Shown here: in pieces, positions 57,945 to 64,000 of the stretch
Numbering within the stretch: position 1 is the first letter of the stretch
Layout of the letters: every line of letters starts with the position of its first letter
The notes under the pieces: generated by a model
Told to the model about the DNA's origin: nothing
Database searches by the model: none
What the model saw: only the letters and a program-made list of their open reading frames with translations
NCBI GenBank assembly: GCA_947095585.1
Contig: OX352762.1
Coordinates: 12,007,969 to 12,071,968 of the forward strand
Reading direction: 5' to 3'
Source: Nephrocerus scutellatus
Taxonomy: Eukaryota; Arthropoda; Insecta; Diptera; Pipunculidae
DNA length: 64,000 nucleotides
Program-made: the position numbers and the translations under genes

Positions 57945-59765
57945 ATATAAAATAAATAAAATGGAATGTTAATTGAAGGTCTGGAGGTCTCTCTGAATCC
58001 ACGCCTGTATGACCAAGAGAGGTACCAATTGTTTATATATAGTCATGTTATATATTAGCCGCATGTTGTGTAGCGGAATAAATCGGATGCGCTTAAATAA
58101 CTTTCTTACAACAGATGTCATAAATACAACACAAAAAAAGTGTTAGGAAGACTCTCAGGCTGCAAAATTTAGTGTTTGTTGTTATAAAAAAGTACAGGCA
58201 TTAGCCGCTGCTTCACTTCACTTTACATTTTTAACATTACTCTCTTTGTTTTGAATTTGGTTGCATGAAACTCCAAAATTTAAATTTCAAAACTTCCTCA
58301 AGTTGATTCCGCGAATTAATTATGCAGAACGATAAAAAGAGAAACTTAACAAATTCCAAAACTTCAAACTTTTAATCTTACACGCCTCGTGTAAATAACT
58401 GTTAGCTACGCACAAAGATTTATACTATACTCTACCATCCCATATAGATGCAACCACTGTTAAATTGCAGTGTCCCGGATGCGGATGTGCATACACTTGA
58501 CTGCATTAACACTCGAGAGTCGACATGCGATGCGACATACTCGCGTAATATGGACACGTCGTTGGCAAACCCCAGAAGGATACTGGCGTAATATGCGGCG
58601 TCATAAATAAATTAATGACTTCAAAAATTATGTACAGCGGCCACCAAAAGAGCAGCACAATCCCGCTCCTTTTCCGTGTGAATGATTGTAGGGATGCTCT
58701 TTTATAATTTATCTGCGCCCATGTAGAATAATATTGTCAAAAAGGCACCAAAAGGAAATTAAATTAAACCGGAAGTTAAGTTAATTACCCAAAAAAAAAT
58801 TAAATTAAAATAATAATGAAAATATTGGAATAAAGTTTAATTTAAACTCACTTACACAAACACTCACACTCACACACATACACTCACTCACACACGTCCA
58901 GTTGGAAATGCAATTTTCTCGCTTAGTGATTCATTCATTTTATATTTAATTTATACGGAACTCATTTGCATTAAATCTGCTGCAACCACCTGCCCCTTCA
59001 TAGAGCTACTGTATAATGGACATTTCCTTTTTTCTAGGATGAGCAGGACATGTGACGACTTCAGTAAAGTAAGTAAAAATTACAATAAATTTATTTTTTA
59101 TTTAATTTTCCGGTTCACAATCCAACAGAGTGCATTCTCCTCTGATAATTCTCGGAAATTTAATGAAACAGTTTGCCAATTTAAGGAATTAATGAAAATA
59201 TGTGTTGATTTGTTTAAACTTACACTTCTAGTAATCGAATATACCTAATATTCCCTTTCAAGTTATTGAAAAGTTTCCAAGTTTCTATCGTATTCTATAC
59301 TTACACTTACTTATGTACTTATGTATCAGCAAAATTCTATTATTTCTGATAAAAATAAAAGCAACAACGGGAAGGAGTCTTCAACTGGTTGTTGTCTTTG
59401 CTGTAAGGCCAAATGCTATGATTTCGAAATACCTAATGCAAATTTGGTGACAAACGCTGATGATGACGCTATTATAGACAGTCATGTCCTTATCCTCTCG
59501 CATCAGAACTCCTATCTTATGCGCCCAAGTAGCTTCACTGGAAACTCGGCCAAATCAAGTGAACGATTTCGGTACCCAATCCGATTTGTATTAGCTTGGG
59601 TCAGGGCTAAATAAGAAGGGGACTTGCCTTGGTCGGCGGCGCTTCATGTCGACCTAGTTTGTTGCGATTGGCCAATCACCACTCAACTGAATTATTTGAT
59701 ACTTGAAACTAATACAAGCCTGAGATACATATCGAATTTATCAACAATGACCTTTGGACTACGGA
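57945..59765. other. No gene recognised
   Basis: Nothing is recognised except a CA/CACT microsatellite at about 58856-58896. A 97-codon frame at 59321-59614 (plus) may be leader of the following LINE, which is uncertain. Confidence 0.5.
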
Positions 59766-59769
59766 AAAG

Positions 59770-61190
59770 GACACGTTTTTGAACTAGGAACATTCGCACG
59801 CTCTTCAACAACAACAACGCTTGCACAATTAACAATAGAATTACGTAAATACCTTCTAGAGATTATTGGTTTAATGAGGTGAGATGGCCTGGAAGCGAAC
59901 ATCTACCGGCGAGTTTCTAATTTTTTCAGGTAAGCCTGCAGGAGAATGGAGTGGGATTTCTAATCTCTAAAGCCCCGAGTAGATCGTTACACGACTAGAC
60001 TGGCAAGCAATATTCGATAGAATTATTATGGCAAGATTTAAATCTGCTGTTCGACAGGTCGTGTTTGTTCAAGTTTGAGCACCAAGGGAACAAGCCACCT
60101 CTGAGGTAAAAGACACGTATAACTTGCGCCTAAATAACTCATTCGATTAACTACGGAAGAGTGACATCGTTATTTTGATGGGTGACCTAACCGCAAAGGT
60201 AGGCAGCGACAACAGTGATTGGGAACATGTCATGGGAAAGCATGGAATTGGTTCTATGAATGACAACAGAGAAAGGTTTGCTGATCTATGTTCTGATCGC
60301 AACCTAATCATTGGAGGAATAAGTTTTCCACATAAAAACATCCACAAAGCCACCTGAACCTCTCTTGATCACATGAACAACAACCAGATTGATCACATCC
60401 CTATAGGCCGCAAGTGGCGATCATCTTTGCTTGACGTTAGAACCCGAAGAGCAGACGATGCCTACAGCGACCACCACCTTGTGGTTGGTAGTGTGCGATT
60501 AAAGCTCGCGGTCCGCTCAACCACACGAAGTCAAACAACGAGAAAGCCAACTGTAGCAGCACTGAAAGGCCCAGATGTGAAACTCGAATATGTATGCCGC
60601 ATACAATAGTAGCTCTCTGAGATACAGCCCCAAACCTTAGAGTCTAAATGGGAGAAAACAGTAAATGCGTATACGGAAGCAGCCTCAACGATTTTAGGTT
60701 ATCCCAACAAAACTAGAAAAGAATGGATATCAGATAGAACATGGAAGTATTGAACACCATTCGTGAACGCAAAAAATGCTGGCAACTTGGCTATTCAGCT
60801 AGGAACGACAAACGAGCATGACTATGCGACATCGCAACACAATTACAGCAAACCGCTGATAGTAGACAATACCGCACAGTCTACCAACTCGCTCTTAAGC
60901 TCGCCAACAAGAAACACCCCATCAACTATCCTGTTAAGGCAATAGACAGTTCTTTGTTCCTTATCGAGGAATAGCAATTAACCCGCTGGACAGAACATTT
61001 TAAGAATGTTTTCAATTGTACTTCGCCAGGCACGTCCATCAACCCAGATGTGCACCCTAATAGGATACTTATCATCAGTGTCGATACTCCTTCATTTGAT
61101 GAGATAAGGACAACAATTCGTTCACTGCAAACAGGTAAAGCAGCAGGCAATGGCAACATCTACGCTGAACTCTTTATGATCTTCGTTACA
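59770..61190 (+). mobile_element. RTE-like LINE: endonuclease to RT start, broken
   Basis: From GNIRTLF (about 59787) the plus strand follows an endonuclease domain with stops. It passes IIMARFKSAVRQVVFVQV, then ILMGDLTAKVGSDN (60172), HVMGKHGIGSMNDN, LIIGGISFPHKNIHKAT and a DDAYSDHHLVV end with the usual S-D-H motif. A linker (WEKTVNAYTEAAST, then EHFKNVFNCTSPG) leads to TPSFDEIRTTIRSLQTGKAA, the phrase before the RT fingers. At about 61190 the gene runs straight into the CAAAAGACCC minisatellite, so the RT is missing. It is related to family B at 17.8 kb. Confidence 0.82.
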
Positions 61191-61460
61191 GTCTTTAAAA
61201 AACCCCAAAGGGCCCGCAAAAACCTTCAAAAGATCCTCAAAAGACCGCCGAAAGACCCCCAAAAGACCCTTAAAAGACTCACAAAGGACCCCAAGCAGAC
61301 TCCTCAAAAGACCCCCAAAAGACCCTCAAAAGGCTCACAAAGGACCCCAGCAGACTCCCCAAAAGACCCTCAAAAGACCCTAAAAGACCTTCAAACGACC
61401 GCAAAAGGACACTCAAAAGACCCTCAAAAGGCCCTCAAAAAACCTACAGAATACCCTTAA
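61191..61460. repeat. Minisatellite of a CAAAAGACCCT-type unit
   Basis: About 270 bases consist of units such as CAAAAGACCCTCAAAAGACC and 'cacaaaggaccccagcagac'. It stays open in the frame of the preceding LINE, giving KDPQKTLKR-like repeats, but only because of the unit. On the other strand it reads AGGGTCTTTTG, the same theme as the array at 15240-15665. Confidence 0.85.
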
Positions 61461-63078
61461 AAGACACAGTAGAGGACACTCATTACAGGCATTATTGAGA
61501 TGTTTGTTGGGTCAGCTAGTAACTAGATAAATTGCAATCGCGATACATTTTGTCCCTGCCTACGGCATAAGTGACTTTTTGCTTAAATAATTCACTTCAA
61601 TCAATCCCCTTATCAGTGTTTAAAGTGATCTTAAATGTTACCTATGTATACTACACGCGATTTGGATTTGAAAAGCCATTATAGATGGAACTTATTGACA
61701 TGCTAGGCTAAGGTATAATAATCACACTCCATCGTCTGCGACAATTTACTCAATGACCGCACATTGTGGTGGTTGTGCAAGGACAAATACCTAACCTACG
61801 CTTCCTTCTGTCTTTCTGTTGGTCACCTTGGTTTGTTTTTCGTTTTTGCACATAGTCTAACGCTTTGTTTGATTCTTTGGTGCTGCTTTGGAGGATGAGT
61901 TTCGGTGGCCTTTTCGCTACAAGCAAAAGATACTTTTCATCTTAAATGCTGCGTAATTCAGCGGACAGATGAAATTTTATGCTAAGTTGTGAATTTTTTT
62001 CCTGCCTTCCATCTGAAATAACGATTTAAAAAGATGATGATGGCTTTTTCAGTTGGTCGATCATCATCACAACCATGTAGCGTCCTAATGAGCAAAGGCA
62101 CGGACGAGATGCAGACATTTCACCTTTAAATAGATTTTGGCAGCCTAATGGGGCAGTGATTATGATTGCGAAATGTGCGTAAGATGCTGTAGCCGAGAGA
62201 ATATCATAAAAAGGTTTCATTTTAAAACATTAATTAAAAAATTTATAAACAAAAATGGCATTGCCTTCAAATAATCCAAAAGAATCCTACCTATCTTGGC
62301 TTTTCATTGTATCTATATTGATGTGTGGATTGTATGCTAAAGACACCGAGCGATTAACGCTCAATGGAAAGAGAAATGTTTATAGAGCGATGATAAACGA
62401 TTTTTTGTGAATCCATCATTCTGCTTAACATACATATACACATAGATACAAAGACGACGCTACTTGCCACACACGTTGTAAGGGAATTGCTCTTTTGCGT
62501 GTTCAATTCCAATCTGGAGTAAATTGTTTGTGGCGTTTACCACATTGAACTTATATTTGCCATGTTGTCCCACACTCGAGAATTTCAGCATTTTTGTCTT
62601 AAATTACTGTGCGGACTCATTTTTGGCATTCTCATCGCCAATTTCCAATTCACAGCCAAACTACCGAGATTTTCGATTGATGTTGTTTTGTTCAAGCGAA
62701 GTTAGAAGAACTTGATCTCAATCTTAATTACGAAGATTTTTTTTTGGTTTTAAACTACCTGTCAATGTTGCTATAATGTTTTAGAAAAATCAAAACTACA
62801 TTAGCTTAGTCATTTTCATCCCTTGACATTAAAAGAATTTTTGAATACATTTTTAAAATCTACATGTGAATAGTAACGAACAATATAATAATAAAGATAT
62901 CAAATGCCCGGTATGATTTTCAATCTTATTTTCACGGGCTCATCCACCTACCACACAAATAAGAAAAATCTGATGCTCACGGTATACATCAATTTTTAAT
63001 TCGAGCTTCAGACAAAACATCTAAAGGGGTTTTCAATTGGGACGCCTCCCTTTTACCAATAAGTTTTCTCGGCTTCAA
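61461..63078. other. No gene recognised
   Basis: No motif is recognised in either strand and no tandem repeats are seen. Confidence 0.55.
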
Positions 63079-63079
63079 G

Positions 63080-64000
63080 TAAACCAAGCTGCGGTTTGTT
63101 TTAAATTTTAACTCATCTATAGCTGCCATTTTACGAACAGACTGGGTAAGCTTCAAATCAAGTCTTCATAAGAGGATAGAACCACGTACATCAAAACGAT
63201 CAAAGAACAACTAGATTCAGGTTTATCCTAACATCAAAAAACAATTGAAGTGTAACTACTATCCTCTCGAAATTAGAGAGTTAATTACCAAAAAGTGGAG
63301 AGCGAGAAAGAAATAGGACCAAAGCAGAGCCCCGCAGGATAAAAATAAGTTTAATAATCTGGTACAGCAAGTTAGACGAACAATTAAGGAACTTAAAGAT
63401 ACTGAAATTAATTCATTTTTACAAAATCTTAGCATCAATAACAATAACGGAGTGCTCGCTCAGGAAAGCCACTAAGAAATTAAAGAGACCAATCATTCAC
63501 ATTCCTCCAATCAAACAACTGGGCGGAAAGTGGGCAAAAAGTAACAAGCATAAAGCTGAAAGATTTGCAGAGTATCTCAAAGAAATTTTTCAACCAAACC
63601 CAGGAGAGCATGACAATTTGCCTAGCGAAGAACTAGCTGAAGAAAATGAAGAAATAAACACCACATCGTCATCTGAAGTAAGAAAAGGAATAAAAGCTTT
63701 AAATGCGAAAAAAGCGCCAGGATTTGAATTGATAACTGGTGAAATTCTCAAGCAACTCCCAGAAAAAGGAATCGCGAAGCTTACATGCATCATCAACGCT
63801 GCATTTAAATTAAAATAAGTCCCACAGTTATGGAAAGTAGCTGAAGTTATCATGATAGCCACACTGGGAAAACCACCTCACGAAACTTCATCCTATAGAC
63901 CAATTTCTTTGCTGTCTATAATGTCATAACTTTTTAAAAGACTGCTTTTAAAAAGTCTGCTACCAACTATAGAAACGGAAACATATTATTCCCGACCACT
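63080..64000 (+). mobile_element. Jockey-like LINE, endonuclease-RT linker and RT start; runs off the window
   Basis: In order: a TDWVSFKSSLHKRIEPRT phrase (63138), YYPLEIRELITKKWRARK, RAPQDKNKFNNLVQQVRR, then IIHIPPIKQLGGKWAK across two frame breaks. An open piece (63540-63818) follows with HKAERFAEYLKEIFQPNPG and ALNAKKAPGFELITGEILKQ. After a stop at about 63819 come VPQLWKVAEVIMIA and TSSYRPISLLSIMS (63890), the first RT fingers. This order is typical of Jockey-clade ORF2. The window ends before the catalytic box. Stops and shifts show it is inactive so far. Confidence 0.85.

Noticed and set aside
61191..61460. Lys/Pro-rich repeat protein
   Set aside because: The frame is open only because the minisatellite unit lacks stops. 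It starts in a broken LINE gene.
1..64000. CRISPR array or bacterial operon
   Set aside because: No regular repeat-spacer pattern, no ribosome-binding sites or operon layout. The content is eukaryotic transposons.

Overview
The window looks like repeat-rich, AT-rich nuclear DNA of an animal, most probably a higher fly (Diptera). The reason is the mix of transposon families: DD41D mariner elements of the rosa/Visitor type, Jockey-like, LOA-like, CR1-like and RTE-like LINEs, a piggyBac-like relic, Helitron/Helentron-like repeats and tRNA-derived SINEs. The species cannot be named. I find no convincing multi-exon host gene, no rRNA gene and no functional tRNA gene. The only host-type coding signal is a weak candidate first exon near 55.0-55.3 kb (minus strand). 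The window could be intergenic DNA or a long intron.

Layout. 0-5.5 kb: a CR1-like LINE (minus) split by a Helentron-like repeat, an RTE-like LINE ending in an ATG-repeat tail (minus), and a SINE 3' fragment. 7.2-9.0 kb: a dispersed repeat, then a TA-flanked DD41D mariner with a broken transposase. 11.3-15.7 kb: Jockey-like ORF1/endonuclease remains, CR1-like and RTE-like fragments, a piggyBac-like transposase relic and a minisatellite. 17.8-23.5 kb: an RTE-like LINE, a Jockey-like 3' part, a SINE with box A and box B, a second copy of the same RTE-like family, and a LINE zinc-knuckle fragment. 25.9-29.2 kb: a second SINE, a CR1-like fragment and a Jockey-like RT.

31.6-37.6 kb is a nest. It holds a terminal-inverted-repeat element, then a rearranged RTE-like copy into which an apparently intact DD41D mariner (one open transposase frame, matching inverted repeats, TA duplication) has inserted. 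Next come the 3' end of another RTE-like copy and a LOA-like LINE with RT, RNase H and a TAA tail, itself split by the dispersed repeat. 40.2-43.2 kb: a possible DUF4780-like ORF fragment and a CR1-like LINE. 45.3-46.3 kb: tRNA-like pieces and a 125-bp tandem repeat. 47.5-50.3 kb: a satellite-like block made of an AATTCAGC-type short repeat, a 359-bp higher-order duplication and several long hairpins sharing a GGGACATAAGTCCC core. This block is the least explained structure in the window. 52.4-57.9 kb: LINE scraps, the exon candidate, and an internally deleted DD41D element inside the dispersed repeat. 59.8-61.5 kb: an RTE-like endonuclease region running into a second minisatellite. 63.1-64 kb: a Jockey-like LINE that continues past the window end.

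Nearly all coding remains are broken by stops and frameshifts. The exception is the transposase at 32.9-34.0 kb. Clade names for the LINEs rest on motif recognition without alignment and are provisional.
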